From assembly GCA_951799445.1 (NCBI GenBank), contig OX637295.1:7874001-7938000 (forward strand): 64,000 nucleotides of DNA, read 5' to 3'. Below are positions 38,894 through 52,149 of the stretch, one piece after another (position 1 is the first letter of the stretch; the number at the start of each line of letters is the position of its first letter). The DNA comes from Pseudisothecium myosuroides. Its lineage: Eukaryota; Streptophyta; Bryopsida; Hypnales; Lembophyllaceae. The position numbers and the translations under genes were made by a program. Under the pieces are notes generated by a model. The model ran no database searches. It was not told the origin of the DNA and was given only the letters and a program-made list of their open reading frames with translations.

Positions 38894-39601
38894 CTCATAT
38901 TTGCCTTATTATGCAAATTTGCCTTATTATGCAAATTTGCCTTAAGGAGCTTTTTTGGTATAGAACATTTTGTTTTGGGTTGAATTTGTCCAATGATCTA
39001 GAGAACTCTAGGTATGAGTTTAGACCTCTGTTTAAAAAGCCCAATATAATGGCATCAATACAAATATATTTCAACAAAAGAGGCTTATTCTACAAATATT
39101 CTAGATTTGTTTTTACATGTATGACCATCTGCCTAGCATTTCACTGGCAATAAAGATGAAATCTTCTATAAGACCAAACTTCAACGTACAATGGGCTAAT
39201 ATGAATACAAGTGCATGTTCCTCAATAGACTAGCCTTTTTGTAAAACAATGCAAGTGGCAAAGACATAACAATCCAATGTAACACAAAAATAAAAGTTTA
39301 GAATAGCTATCAATCAATAAATTTCATGACTACCCAAAAAAAATCCAACTAAGAGTGTGCAATACCTAACAATCTTTCCACTTGAGAATCGAAGAAAAAA
39401 AGAACATACAATACAAAGAACTCATATATGCTCTGTAATAATATTATATAAAGCTTAACAACAATGCACCAAGATTTATGTAGGCAAGATTGAGGTATCT
39501 TTCATCTTGCCTTCAATACATACTATCATTAGATCTTGAAGGTTTTAAAAAAAATACTAGGAGTTTTTAAGAAGCACTAAGAAATTCCAAGGGTTGGTAG
39601 G
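38894..39601. other. Intergenic gap with 17-bp tandem repeat
   Basis: TTGCCTTATTATGCAAA is repeated between about 38901 and 38945 (2.7 units). The remainder is AT-rich with no gene recognised. Confidence 0.5.
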
Positions 39602-41196
39602 TGTGAGCCTTCAAGTTAGCACTTAGAGCTCTGGGTTTATTTTTTGCAATTTATTATTAGTTTTTAGTGTTAATTCATACAAAATAGCATGAATTAGTAG
39701 TTAAGAGGAGTTTGGTAGAAGTTCCTACCAGATTAGTGAAGAGTCTTCCTAAAATCATTGAAGGTACAAAATACTCTGATTTTATATGTTCAGGTCTTAG
39801 TTTAGTATCTTAGAGTCCATATTTACGTTTTAGAGGGATGTGAGGATGTGAGAATTAGCCAGTTATAGTGTCTTGTCCATATAAAACTCAACATGTGAGC
39901 ACATGTGACAGCCTGGCTGAATCATAAGAATCTATATTCAGGTTTAAAAGTAACTAGATCCAATTCATGTGGAATTTCGATTAGTTATGTGAAAACCTGT
40001 AAATGATGAAGAATACAAACCAGAATGCAAAGTAGAAGAAGGGCAAAGTGATTAGAGCTTACAAAAAGGTGCTTTTAAGATAAAAGCATACCAAGAGGTC
40101 AATAGCGGAGCTAATCATCCACAACAAACCCCGGTACCAAATTAATTTCCCCCTCGAGCGGAAATTATTAAGGAATTGCTAAATTTAGCATCCTTATTGG
40201 AGGTTTGGTTTTGCCCTTGGTTTTGCCCTTGGTTTTGGACATTTCTTAAAAGATTGACCAAAAATTTTGGGATTTTACAAAACTCCACGATGATTCCATG
40301 GGAAGTCAACTGCCTTTGAAACTGATAGTAATTTCATAGAAATCACCTAGAGTGCGGTAAAATCTCACTAAAAATTAGATTAGAGTTTTATATATTAAAT
40401 AAGTGACCAATGAAGTTTGAAGACTTTCTGATAGTCAGAAGTACCAAAATCAGCAACGACATTGAATTTAACAAGAATTTACAACATGGCGACGGGTTGA
40501 CCAGCGAACCAGGAGCTAGCGTTGTCTGAATGCCGCAAACGAGGAATATTTTCTTACTCTCACAAACCTTCCAGGCAACCCTAGCCAGTTAGTTTTCTCG
40601 GAAAATTCAAATTCCATTAGTTGGGATTTTGACTTTTCTTTGAAGTTACCGTTAGTGGTTTTTACGAGTATTTACAGCCTGAAAGAGGGAGGTAGGGGAT
40701 CCCTGAGACTAATTGGAATCTTCTGAATACGATGGCGCAATCGGTTTTCAATTTGGAGTTGTTCTCAAGAAGATAGGAAGAGTTCAACCGTAAGTTTGAT
40801 TTTTTTAGAGTAATTCAAGGTTAATTAGCGGTAATTCAAGGTTAAATTACAAAATATCTTGGTAGAAATTGAAGATTGGATTTAGTTAAGATTTCAAATC
40901 TTTCCTTTAAAAGCCAATTTAGATTAAACTAAGAATATTTGAAAATATCATAGGATTAATCACGAAATATCTCAAGGTCAAAATAGTTAATTTCCTAAAT
41001 ATCTTTGGGAAAAATCTTATATTTTATTTGGACAAGATTTTCTTGCTAATTAAGGCTTGTTCTAGAAAATTCTAAAGATTAAACAAAGATTATTTAGCAA
41101 ATATCTTAGGGTAGTTTAGACTTTAGCTTAGGGTAGTTTTTGAGTAAAAAAATCAAATATCTCATGGTAAACTAAGTGGTGGGGCCTTTTAGCAAA

Positions 41197-41204
41197 TATA
41201 TAAG
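41197..41204 (+). promoter_or_regulatory. TATA box of LTR A
   Basis: TATATAAG is followed by a C-rich stretch, at the same relative place as TATAAAAG at 56975 in LTR B. This suggests the LTR promoter and U3/R boundary, and a plus-strand orientation for both LTRs. Confidence 0.5.
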
Positions 41205-42004
41205 CCCCCCCTCCGAAGTTTCTCATACCCCATTATCCCATTATCTACCTACCGACATTATATCGGAGTGTAGAGACTCTCTTTTGTTCACTTTGCTTAT
41301 CGGCTTTGTCGGAAACATTTAGTTAGACCAAATTTTGGTCATCTTTTGTTCATTTTACTTTCTTTGCTTTTTTTTAGTAGAGGATTTGGTTAGAAGACTT
41401 GGCGTTCCCTTTCAACCTTTAAAACCACACTAAAATCACATTTTTGGGAGGTTTCATTCCCCACCACTTTGATACTTTTGTTTGCATACTAATTTTATGT
41501 TTGAAACAACACTTGAGTCAGAATTCTTAAGGTGGTGAAGCTAGTCTTTGCCAAAAGATTCTAACGCTCAAAATACCGGCCAAACTTCGTTGTATAACAA
41601 AGTTTGGTTTGACTTAATTCCTAGTTTTTGGTTTAAACACTTTCATGTGTACCTCATTTAGGAATTAAAACTATTGGACACCTTGGGAATTCTTTTAGTC
41701 CTTAATGTTTGATTTAAACACTTTCATGTGTATCTCCTTTAAGGGTTGAAACATTTCTGCAACCACTTGGAACCATATTTCACGAGTTTAGCTTGGGGTT
41801 GCTCCCGCACGGCAAAGCTTTCACTTCAAACAAAACTTACCTTGAACACTTGAAAAGGGAAAAGAATAATTGGGGAAAAAATCCTCGGTGTGTTGGCTAC
41901 TTAAGCCAAAAATCCACACTCAATGGTTCCTTTTCTTCCGCCGGAATTTGCTCATTTGTTTTTTATTTCCATTGCCAAAGTCTGGATCTTTATTGATAGT
42001 TTAA

Positions 42005-42926
42005 CCCCTAAAGGACCAACATGTGTATTTTGGCAACATAGAAATTTTGGGTAGGTATATGTGACTGGAGATTTGCTTATTTTGGGCTGAAAATTTTATA
42101 GAAGGTGGGAACGAAGAATATCTTTCATATGCACCAAATTTCATGACATTTGGAAATACGAGTCAAAAATTATGGCCTAATATGTTGTTTGTTTCTCAAC
42201 TCGGGCAATCCGGATAGATAAAAAAAAATCACTTTTTTCAAAAATAAAAATTTGAAAATGGTTTATTAGATTTATATATACGTGGAAAGCTTTGAATCAT
42301 TCCATTTTGATCAATGAGTCAAACATTATGAGGATTTTTAGTTTGCGGGTAGTTATGAATTGTCTATTCTAAAATAAACTTTGAAGTCGTTTATTTCACT
42401 CAATTTTCAATATTTTTCAAAAAAAATAAATTGTAGGATGTAGATTGTTTATTACAACATTACAACCATTGGGATTGGCATTTTTCAATTCCATATCTAA
42501 ATTCTTAACAATTTAGTGTTTTGAACCATTCTCTACTTCTTCCTACTTACTATTTTTTTCCTATATGTTGTACAACTCCAAATGATCTGAAATTTTTCAA
42601 GCATGTAGCCAACTTGCCTTAAAGAATGAATCCAAAGAGTAACCACCATTTTGGACTTTTTCATACAAATGTGACCTTGTGAAGGGCAGCTACTCGATTT
42701 TTCGCAGGGACAAAAAAAGGATTTTTGTCAATTCAAACGCTATTATTTTGCAATCCACATGGTGAAAAATTCTGAAATTTTTTCCTCATCTTTTCAAACA
42801 TGTTTACAACAATATCCTATGGTTATATGTGTCCAAAAATGATATTTTTCAAAAAGTTGGTACTTGTATTAAAAATGGCAGTTTTGGAGCATTTTTGGTG
42901 AGAACATAGTCAAGGAACTTTAGGGG
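42005..42926. mobile_element. TTAA-type element nested in LTR A
   Basis: CCCCTAAAGGACC starts after TTAA (42001-42004) and CTTTAGGGG ends before TTAA (42927-42930). The length is 922 bp. It is the best intact relative of the split copy at 13865-15930 and shows what that copy looked like before nested insertion. Confidence 0.8.
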
Positions 42927-43189
42927 TTAAGTCTTTATGTTAGTTTAGATCGTTTTGCTTAGTTACCTTAAAAATCCAAAATAACATTTAGTTTAGTTGC
43001 TTTGCTAGTTTATCCCAAAAAACCTTCAAAAATCCATTTAGTTTAATTACTTTGTTAGTGTACCCTAAAAATTCCAAACCATCTAATTAGTTTAGTTGAA
43101 TTTTTGGTTATTGTTGAATTAGTTAGTTTACTTATAGTAGTTCAGTTTTAGTTAGTTCAATTTCCTAAACTTACTTAAATTTCAGAATT

Positions 43190-43410
43190 AAGAAGGACCA
43201 GCAGTTAACGAGAGGAACCAACAGTAACGAGAAGGAACCAGCAGTAACGAAGGGGGCCACGTGGCTGCTCATGGGGCACTGGGGAGGTTTTCCGAGTCGC
43301 TGGGGAAGGTCGATAGGGGGGTTTGCCGGGTCGTTGAGGAGTTCACAAGGTCTATGGGGAAGGTCGCAAGGGAATCCAGAGCGTCCAGGGAGTCCAGGGA
43401 GTCCAACAGG
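43190..43410. repeat. Short GC-rich tandem repeats in LTR A
   Basis: A GGAACCAGCAGTAACGAG-like unit is repeated about three times (43196-43250). Later GGGAGTCCA-like repeats occur (43385-43410). LTR B has different but equally GC-rich repeats at the comparable place. Confidence 0.55.
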
Positions 43411-43734
43411 GAAAATTCAAGCTTGCTTTGAAACAAACTCACACCAAATTTTGAACCAAATACCATCGACACAAAAATCAAACTCTAAAAGATTAGGCCG
43501 TTGCTCGCCACACCAACCCCATTTTGATTTTTATTCTAAAATTTTGGTTTGACACACTTAAAAATTCAACTCACTTCAAATACTCACGCTCACAACTCAC
43601 ACTCCATAGCCACCTTCCAAATGACAACAAAACTTGAATCGAAAAACACTTAAAGAAGACGAAGTGGTGGCTTGAGAAGAAATTAGAAATAGAAAACTAA
43701 TATTTCTAACGAATCTAACTATTCACGTGGTTTT

Positions 43735-43965
43735 ATTTTTTGTTTTGTTGTGCTTTTTCCTATTCATTTCCTATTCATTTTGGATTTGTTTTGGTTTTTT
43801 ATTCTGTTACTATTCATTTACTATTCATTTTGGATTTGTTTGGGTTTTTATTCTTTTCCTATTCATTTACTGTTCATTTTGGGACAAATTGTTGTTTTTT
43901 ATTCTTTCTTTACTATTCATTTACTATTCATTTGGAATAGTTCTTTGGTTTTATTCCTTTTACTA
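43735..43965. repeat. Tandem repeat TACTATTCATTT in LTR A
   Basis: Roughly 58-bp units contain CTATTCATTTACTATTCATT and TTGGATTTGTTTTGG. The hydrophobic reading frames over it in all three plus frames are by-products of the repeat. Confidence 0.7.
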
Positions 43966-45733
43966 TTGAAGAATTTGTTTTTTTCTATCAATTAGGATTT
44001 TTAGAAGGAATTAGTAGGTTGAATGTTGATGTAGTTTTTGTTTTATTAGGCCTAATAAGCCAAATAGGAAAAGACAAAAAATCAATAAAAATATTAGATT
44101 AATCCAACAAAAATCAATAAACTAATGAATAACAAATATTCATTGGAATAGTATTAAATTGGACGATATTAATCTTTTAATTTAATTCTCGAATAAAATA
44201 AATCTTCAAAGTAATTGGCAATAAGGCCTTGAAGTTAATTTTATTCTAAAGAATTGTTTAGAAACCAACTAAAACCATTAGAAATTTAACATAGAATCCT
44301 AAACTCAAGGAATTCAGTTAAACACTTCAAACTAATCACTTATGTAGGGAATTAGCTCAAAAGAATGTAGAAAGGGAAGTTTTTCAAACATTTTGACACC
44401 AAAATTGCATAGAATAGACGGAGCACATATGATGGAGGACGATGGATACTTCAAATCGATTATGTTAGTCATGTGCGATGACGGAACCATGGCGTCGATG
44501 GACACATAGGTATGTTAGTTTTTCTCTTTTCTTTTGCTTGTTTTTTCCTTTAAATTGAAGTTAGAATTGTTGCTTTTAGAAGTTAGCTTTTAGATTAGAA
44601 TTTCAGGAATTAAGTTAGAATTTCGAACTTGATAGGTAATTTTTAGAGTTCTCCAAAACCAAATCACACTTAAAAAATAACCACAAAACAAAGAAGTTAC
44701 TAACAAATTAAACTTAACCATAAAATTGGATGAAAGTTAAAGTTTTCATCCAAAAGAATCTTTAAGGAATATTTTAAGGCGGAATCAAATAAAGAATCTA
44801 TAAAGATTCCAAAATCCCTTTTTACTTTTAAAAATACATTATTTTTTAAGGGTAAAAAGTTGGATGAAGTTTGAGGCTAATTTTGGATGAAAAACATCCA
44901 AATAAGTTAAAATTCCAAATAATCTTAATAATCCAGCACTTAATTGAACTAATAACTTAACCCTAGAATTTAGAATTATTTAGAATTGATTTGCTATTTT
45001 AGATGAGTGGATGAAGTTTTAGCAAGTAAGAGGCTGAAACTCGACCCGTGGTAACTTTTGCTAGGAATCTTGGAATCTAATTTTCTTTACCATTCTGGGA
45101 AGGAAAAATTATATTCTAAAAGGGTGCTTAGATACAATTTTAGTTAGATTAGATTTTGCTTTCTTTTTCCCATTTTACTTAACCATAAGATCTTAACTAG
45201 TTAACAAATAGTTTTTTCTTAGAAGTAGTGGAATTTTACAGGATTATTAGTCACAAAAAGTGTCCATTGCTTGGAAGGCGAACACTTAATTAGGAATCAC
45301 CTGATCAGGAGTAAATCTCCAATAAAACAGCCGCTAGAACCCGTGTGTAACTTTCTGACTCAAGGGTGGAGTTAGAAACACTCACAGTAGGAGGCTTCAA
45401 AAAGTCACATATCTTGTCTAAAAGAGTCACTTGAAGGTCTTAAGTAGCCAAACTAATATTATAGGAGTCCCCTATAATACTAGGTGGATAAACCTATTTT
45501 TGAAAGAAGTTGTAGGAAAAATGTCCAATAAAGGTAGAGAAAGTTATTAAAGTTGATGAAGGGTCACAGGAATTGAGGCAATACAATGGCTTGCAATACG
45601 CCTACATTCAATTCATGTATTCATATTAAAATTGAAAATTTGAATTGGTATACAACGTTTAATCTTCAAAGGATATTTTGGGTCCTGGAGAGGCTACCCA
45701 GAATTGGATTTTAGAATCTTTATGACAAGGATA

Positions 45734-46570
45734 TGTGAGCCTTTGAATTGGAATGACTTTGGGTTTTTTCACTTTTACTTAGTTTTAATAGAAATTGTAG
45801 TAGAAAAATCATAAAAAGGGTGTTGAAACTGCAATAATTGATAGAAGTTTCTACTAATATGATAATTTACCCGTCTAGAAGCTTGGAGTGCCTAAATCAC
45901 TCTAATTCTTTACTTCTAGGGTCTGATTTAGTATTTGAGAGGTCAATTAGGTATTTGAGAGATATTTAGAGGTATGAGAAATAGCAAGGCCTAACAATTG
46001 CAAAATTCTCATTAGAGACTAAACCAACTTTACAAGTGCATATGACAAGTTCAGGCTAAACAATAGTTGGTAGTTAGTAGTAGAGAGTTTCCTTACCCTT
46101 AGATGTATTTGTAGTTAGTCCATTTGGAGGTCATCATCCAATTTGAAAGAGTTGTAGGAAATTAGATTTGTACTTTGCAATAACATTTAAATAGTACAAG
46201 GCGGCAATTCAAATAGTACAAGGGATGGTACGACCAAAGGTTGAAGAGAGGTGTTTTTAGCATAAAAACATGCCAGGAGCTCAATGGCAAATTCGATTCG
46301 TCAAAATTCCCTCTTAGTTAAAATATTACCTTTCTATCAAGATTTCAAAGAGGTAATTAATTTACATCTTTTTATAAATAGTGCAAAGTAAAATATGAGC
46401 TTGTAATTAGTCATTGGAAGCTTTCTAAAAGTTATCCAGATTTTTTGGATTTTTTCAAAATGTAGAAGATGATTCCATAGAAAGTCAACTACTCAAATTG
46501 ATGATGGAAAATTTACAATTATCCAAGTTGAATTAAAATTGTACTAATAATTAGAACAGAATTTTTAATT
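45734..46570. mobile_element. Truncated second LTR fragment
   Basis: It starts TGTGAGCCTTTGAATT and follows the first 800 or so bases of LTR A (AGAAGTTYCTACYA, GTCTDRTTTAGTAT, GTGYTTTTARSATAAAARCAT blocks). It then loses similarity near 46570. It is a decayed relative adjacent to LTR A. Confidence 0.55.
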
Positions 46571-47070
46571 TTTTTGAAATCCTTCAATTTATATATAGTA
46601 TTGTTGTGTTTTCCTTTTCTATTTGATATATAATACATTTAGATTCAACTTGTGCTAAGCACCAAAAAATAATAGTTAAAAGTGCTTTGGTGTATAATGT
46701 AATCTTTTTTCATTAGCTGAAAGGTTCATGTGCATACGATAAACTCTATTACTTATTGTAATGAATTGTTCTATATATTGAAATAAATAATCATGTTGAT
46801 TAAAGTTTTCAAACACATACAATAAAATTATTCATGTGGTTAAAAGTTTTCTTATATATAGGTTATAAAGTAGAGTCTAATATTTTAAAAAATCTCTCAT
46901 ATATAGGTTTAAAAAGTACCAGAGGATTACAAATTGCCTTATCAGTATTTAAAAAAAACATTTCTATGACGAAGAAGTTTTCTATAGAAAAGATTTAAAA
47001 CTATTAAATTTTGTGGTTAACTTCTAATTAAAGCACAAATCTCAAATCATTAGATATAATTTGAATTAAA

Positions 47071-47117
<47 letters not shown>

Positions 47118-48745
47118 AGCATGAAAGCATGGCAATGTTACATTGTCATAAGCTCCAACAATCTTGACGTGGAATGTTCTAAAATCATACAAACATTGCC
47201 TTTTTATCCAATTTTTAATTATGAGATTGGATACTAGTCAATATGAAGATCTTGGAACGTTTGAAAATTCCAAAGTATCAATGAAAATTGGTTTATTTTA
47301 CAAAGTTTTATTATTGGTAGTTTTAATATTTACCAAGTATTTTTTAGTATTTGATGCAAGAAATTTTAGAAATTAAAAATTGATATATATATATATATAA
47401 ATAGTTAAAAAAAATACTTTTTGATAGAATATGCTTTCTTCAATGAATATGTTATTAATATTGCTACAAAATCTTAGGACAACATTGCTATTTTGGAATC
47501 AACATGTACATTTTGGAATGAATAATTGGATATTCATTTATATTTTATATATGTCATCCATGACATTTAAGATGTAGATAGCTTTATCATTCTAGTGAAT
47601 ATTCATCATTCATTGATAGTTGCCTAGATGACCATTTGCAAGAGTTAAAACAATAATTCACCTTTCTTGCCTTATACATGGAGTTGCAAAGTAGCTCTTG
47701 AAACTCCATTTTACCAATCATTTTGTTCTATGGGGATGATGGGATTCCAAATTTTTATTTTTCTTGAACCACTTTCTTGTTTTTCTTTAATCTCTTTATT
47801 ACTATTTTATTACTATTTTTTTGTAGAGCATAGCCTGTAGGAGGCTCCACACAAAACCATTTCGGGATGGATCCATCTACTTATGCTCACCAGTATGTAA
47901 TAGATACTACTGTACCTTGTAGTTAGTATCAACATTCCTTACCAAATAATTAATTAAAGTAGAAAAATGTGATTCAACACATGCTCAAATATAGAAAGAT
48001 TCATTTTTCTCATTTACAAACATTAATATTTTTATGAAAAAATAATAGATGACAACACTTGGGGCATTTTTTTTCCAAATCTTTTGTTGCCGTTGTCCAC
48101 AATGATGGTCAAATCAGAAATTGTAAGCACATTGCGGAGGCTTTCGTAAGTACCCGTTTTTTTGGCTGCAGTTTGCGGTCTCTGGTGGGATGGTTGCGCA
48201 TTACCGACCCGCCCATGAAGTATTGAAGCCTAGAAAGAAGGAGCGCACAATGAGGTCGCCACGATTGTGTGACATTAGTCGCAAAATGAATTGCCGCAGT
48301 TTCTTCAATAGCCAGAAACCGAATTAAATTCCAATTGTAAGCCACCATGTATAAATGTTCATTTCGAATTCCACATCGTGTTTGTTGTACGTAATTTTGA
48401 ACCAGTCCTGATAGCATGCTGCATGTAGTGAGGTTCAGAGAACTCTGGAATTTTTTTGGCAAATAATGTGCAGGAGATTATTATCGTTGATTGAATTGGC
48501 GGGGTGTTGAATCCAAGTTTTGAATGTCTCAGCGAAGCTCTGTGGAGTTTTGTGTTGCATGCGGAGACGATTGCATGTCATGTGCATTTTTTGTTAAAAG
48601 ATCAATTAATGACCTAGATCGAGCAGTTTGAATTGGTGCTACGCAAGAGGGCAATGAATTGAGGCGTCTGGCGTGGAATCGAACAATGCTCGGGACTACA
48701 TTCTATCAATAAAATTCAATCTCTTCACTTGAGAGTTTCGCCGGG
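46571..48745. other. AT-rich intergenic region with (TA)n
   Basis: A TA dinucleotide run covers about 47075-47115. The minus-strand 117-codon frame at 48109-48462 has no recognisable domain. The last few hundred bases have higher GC and probably contain the promoter of the following gene. Confidence 0.5.
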
Positions 48746-50627
48746 ATGGGGGATAAGGACGACAAAGGTGTCCGCCGCGGGAACCGGCGGTCGAGTTGGG
48801 CTGTAAGTGTACCCTAATCTCTTCCTGCAACAACAGAGGAATAGAAGTGTTACCGAAATGGAGTATTCTTACTTTCTCTGTTTTTTTCCCAATTGCATTG
48901 TTAATTGCCTCAGGACTGGGCTTTTTTCAATTCTGTTTTCATCTGTAAGTGCACATGGAACGATTGAAAAGCTTTCAAATTTATTACTGAAATAGATACT
49001 GGAGGACGAGAATATTTCGTTTTATTCCGTTTTCCGGTAGCACTGAGGGGATCGCATGTTGTGTGTTTCTGCTTGCAATTTTGGAGATGCTATGGTTGAA
49101 AATTAGGTGCATCTTGAAGCTGTTTGATACTCTTTCCTTGAATAAGTTCATGTGTGACTTATGGGTGTGGATTAAGAAGGCAAATGCGTGTCATTACTTT
49201 CTTCTTCGTGGGTTGTCACAGCAATCGCGGCACATTAGTCCAGAGCAGAAAGTGAATGAAGCTGTGAGCAAAATTCAGATGTCCATAAAGGGGGGGACAT
49301 TGGACGCTAAGCATGCCAAGGAAGGCGGTCCATCAATTCGCCCGGTAACCAAACCCTCCCCAATGAAGATGCTTGTTTATTATCTTGTAAACTTTGGGCA
49401 TGCTCTAACGGCATGTTATATATGCTGCATCTTCTTTGAAGCTTCCTTGATGAATTTTGGTTCTCATGGCAGCCTGACCGGAAAGAAATGGGAATGACTG
49501 CTGAATCCCTTGTGGAGCTGAAGAAAGTGTTCAAAGCAGCCGAAGAGAACGAGAACGGCCTTCAGGTATGACGCTGCACTATAATGAAAGTGAACTGCAT
49601 TTAACTTCTCCTTTGCTTGCTCTTCTTGGCTCAAAGCCGACGCATATTGGAAAAGAATTGGAAACAAGCAGTTGGGAACTGAATCGAGGTTTTGCAGGAG
49701 ACCTTCATGAACACATGCCTGACCATCAAAACCCTCACAGCACTGATGAGGTTCTTCGCTAAACCTTAATGATACAAATTCATAAAAGTAGACCTCTCTG
49801 TGAAGTATTGCAGATGTCTGTTGAAAGGTAAATGTCGGAAAGAAATAACTTGGTGACATTTAGTCAGTTATTGACTCTGCAAATTACTCTAGTAATGGAG
49901 TGAAGAACAACTGAAGCATCTCTATATGAAAATTGATGTCAATAGCAAAGGAGAAATTGGTTTTGATGATTTTACCAGCTACCTTCTTTCCCAGCAGGTA
50001 CCAGCCCGAGTTTATTCTGCTCCTTCTAACTATTGCTTTGGTATTATATATATGAGAAAAGTAAACCTTCTCTCAACAACAGATCGCAAAAGAGAACGAG
50101 CCTGCAGCTGAGCATACGACTTTTGTGAGAGTAACAACCTTTGGAAGCAAGAAGTTCGGGAGGTATGACTACGAGGATTCTGAGTCAGCGCCATCCGACG
50201 AGGAGGAGAGAGCGGCAGACGAGGAAACCTGGTTTAACCCAGATCCATAGAGAAAGGGAGGCAATGAGAAGATTGGTCAGCCCGGGAACGTCATAGAGAA
50301 GGTCCGTCTCATAGAAAATGTACTTAAACCAGAAACTTTCATGATTGAGATAGTGTAGAGCTCGTGTTGACTTTTCCTAGGCTTGATTTTACTGCAAAGT
50401 TTTATCCCTCTGGAGAGTAATGATCGACTAGTACAAATGACCAGAGGGAGGCAACACGAACTGATGTTCGTATCTTCATGCTTAGCTATTTGATGTCTCC
50501 TTGAACATGCAGATCATGCTTCTAGAAAAATTAAACGTCTACGTAACATCCACGCAAGAAGGGATGCTTAAGCTCTGGAGTGCGGACACTTTGAAACCCG
50601 TGCGGGCTATTCAGAACGGTAGTGGTG
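48746..50627 (+). pseudogene. 5' half of an EF-hand/WD40 protein gene
   Basis: Recognised exons are 48746-48802 (MGDKDDKGVRRGN), 49222-49344, 49473-49565 (SLVELKKVFKAAEENENGLQ), an EF-hand exon ending at 49997 (LYMKIDVNSKGEIGFDDFTS), 50083-50297 and 50513-50627. The last holds the first WD repeat (YVTSTQEGMLKLWSADTLKP). EF-hands followed by WD40 repeats is the layout of WDR49/WDR64-like proteins, associated with cilia. The 50083 exon has an in-frame TAG at 50248 with coding-like sequence after it. The gene stops after one WD repeat, about 25 bp before the duplicated segment at 50653. A small exon near 49814 and the exact EF-hand acceptor are uncertain. It is a truncated gene, probably non-functional. 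Confidence 0.65.
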
Positions 50628-50652
50628 GTAAGTTTCTAAATTAGCCCTGAAT

Positions 50653-51145
50653 TAAACTCAATGTCAACAGTAATCTCTTGATGCATATGCACATGGGGTA
50701 CAAATATTGCAGGCTCGGATGCAATTGCCGATGAAGTCACTCATGAATTCACTCATGAATTCATGGGCAAATATCACTCGTGAATTCTTCATCTTTCATT
50801 TCAGTATATATATACAAGACAAGTAAGATTGAATCATTTTACATGGATGCAACTGGACTTCAGAAATATTATCCCTCCACTCAGAAAGCATATTAGGATA
50901 ACAAAAGTTCAACAGCTCGTACTCGCACTGCCACTGGAACGCGGTTTAGGTAGACGTTGAGCGCGAGACAATTCACGATCAAGTCTCTCTTTTTCTCTTC
51001 GTTTCTTACGAAGCTCTTATTTTCGGGGAACAATCTCTGCAGACAGTCTTTCACGATATTCACTTATGGTAAACCTGGATCAGTTCAGCATCCTGGTTAG
51101 CACCGTTTGCCAAAAGCAAATGACATAATCAAGAAAACAGCAAAT
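50653..51145 (-). pseudogene. Duplicated exon-containing segment, copy 2
   Basis: This is the same segment as 12487-13033, about 493 bp, with the same internal TAA in the Arg/Lys/Glu-rich minus-strand exon. It lies directly after the truncated WD40 gene, so its arrival may have caused or followed that truncation. Confidence 0.6.
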
Positions 51146-51513
51146 AACATTATATTCATTAAAATGAGGGTTTTCCAGTGAAATGAGAGTTGCGAGAGCT
51201 AACTTTTAGAGAAATAATGGACAAATACCGTATCAAACTATTAGAATAGAAGAGAAGAATACCAACAACAAGGAGTGTTTGCTGAAACATGGACAGGAGT
51301 ACAACATTCATTATGAAAAGGTCATCTATTTATAGTAAATTTTTGGACCAATATAAAATTGTAGGGCAATTCCTTTCCGATCCTTAAAAGACTAGAGAAA
51401 CGTATATAATTGTCATGAGTGTGATTCACTCTAGCACTTGAGTTCTACATAATATCTACACAATGCTATCATGCATGTACCTATAGACACTCAATCTACA
51501 ATATGAACAGACC

Positions 51514-52149
51514 TTACATGTGCGATTTACACTTTTGCATCTCCATCGCTTTCAGAATCTCGGGTCCCCGACTGTACCTAGTATTAGTCCCATTGTACTC
51601 CCGCCTGCTCTGAAGCCTCTGCAATTCTAGGAACTTTCGGTCCCACATATCATGCACTGGAGGAATGCATCCACTTGGCTGGACTCTATGGGGTGCTTTA
51701 AACTTCTGCACACCTCCAGACGAGACGCTTCGACGAGGAAGTACTCTCCAACGATACGGAGTCCCTCCTTGTAAGGCAGGCGACCCAGCCGGAAATGTGG
51801 CCATCAACACCGGCGCGGGTAACGTATCTGCAGCGTCTTGGTAGAGCCTTCTCTGTGTCGCCTTATCCGAGACAGCCGGCGACAATCGAGAAGCAAGGGG
51901 TCCCTGGGTCCTCGGCGGAGAAGGGGATCGAGAGGCCAGTTGACGCGAAACTCCACTTGGCGGGCTATCGACCACTCCATCTTCTAAGGGCCTGGAGGAG
52001 AAGTCCATAGTGGAGTTTGCCGTGGTTGCCGAGTAGAGGAAGTTTCCTCTGCTCAAGATTTTGTATTGCCCGTAGTCCATTATGGAGTCCACGGACGCGG
52101 CACATGGCAGATGAGCATCCTCATCATGCGAAATTGATGTGCGCACAAT
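51514..52149 (-). CDS. C-terminal exon of the composite gene
   Basis: It begins after the acceptor TGATTCTAG (52150-52152). About 212 residues, rich in Ser, Arg and Pro (RSPSPPRTQGPL, YRWRVLPRRSVSSGG), close with RGPEILKAMEMQKCKSHM and a stop. No domain was recognised; it looks like a basic disordered tail. The donor for this intron is unclear because the upstream block ends with TAG at 52463. Confidence 0.4.
   Translation of the reverse strand: MVRTSISHDEDAHLPCAASVDSIMDYGQYKILSRGNFLYSATTANSTMDFSSRPLEDGVVDSPPSGVSRQLASRSPSPPRTQGPLASRLSPAVSDKATQRRLYQDAADTLPAPVLMATFPAGSPALQGGTPYRWRVLPRRSVSSGGVQKFKAPHRVQPSGCIPPVHDMWDRKFLELQRLQSRREYNGTNTRYSRGPEILKAMEMQKCKSHM

Larger units (their letters stand above)
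39602..45386. mobile_element. Very long solo LTR (LTR A)
   Basis: It starts TGTGAGCC and ends CTCACA, flanked by GTAGG on both sides (39597-39601 and 45387-45391). Removing the TTAA element at 42005-42926 leaves about 4.86 kb. Its order of blocks matches LTR B (55708-60193): AATCGGTTTTCRATTTGGAG, a TATA box, CGGCAAAGCTTT, GGATGAAGTTTGA, and CCATTGCTTGGAAGG. No gag, pol or primer-binding site was found, and the flanking 5-bp copies point to a solo LTR left by recombination. Long non-coding LTRs like this recall LARD-type elements. Confidence 0.7.

Noticed and set aside
43727..43995. Three overlapping hydrophobic frames resembling membrane proteins
   Set aside because: All three plus frames are open because of the TACTATTCATTT repeat; not a real membrane protein.
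47075..47115. (TA)n tract as origin or regulatory site
   Set aside because: A simple microsatellite in AT-rich DNA; nothing else supports a function.
48109..48462. 117-codon minus-strand frame before the WD40 gene
   Set aside because: No domain, and it overlaps the likely promoter; not supportable as a gene.
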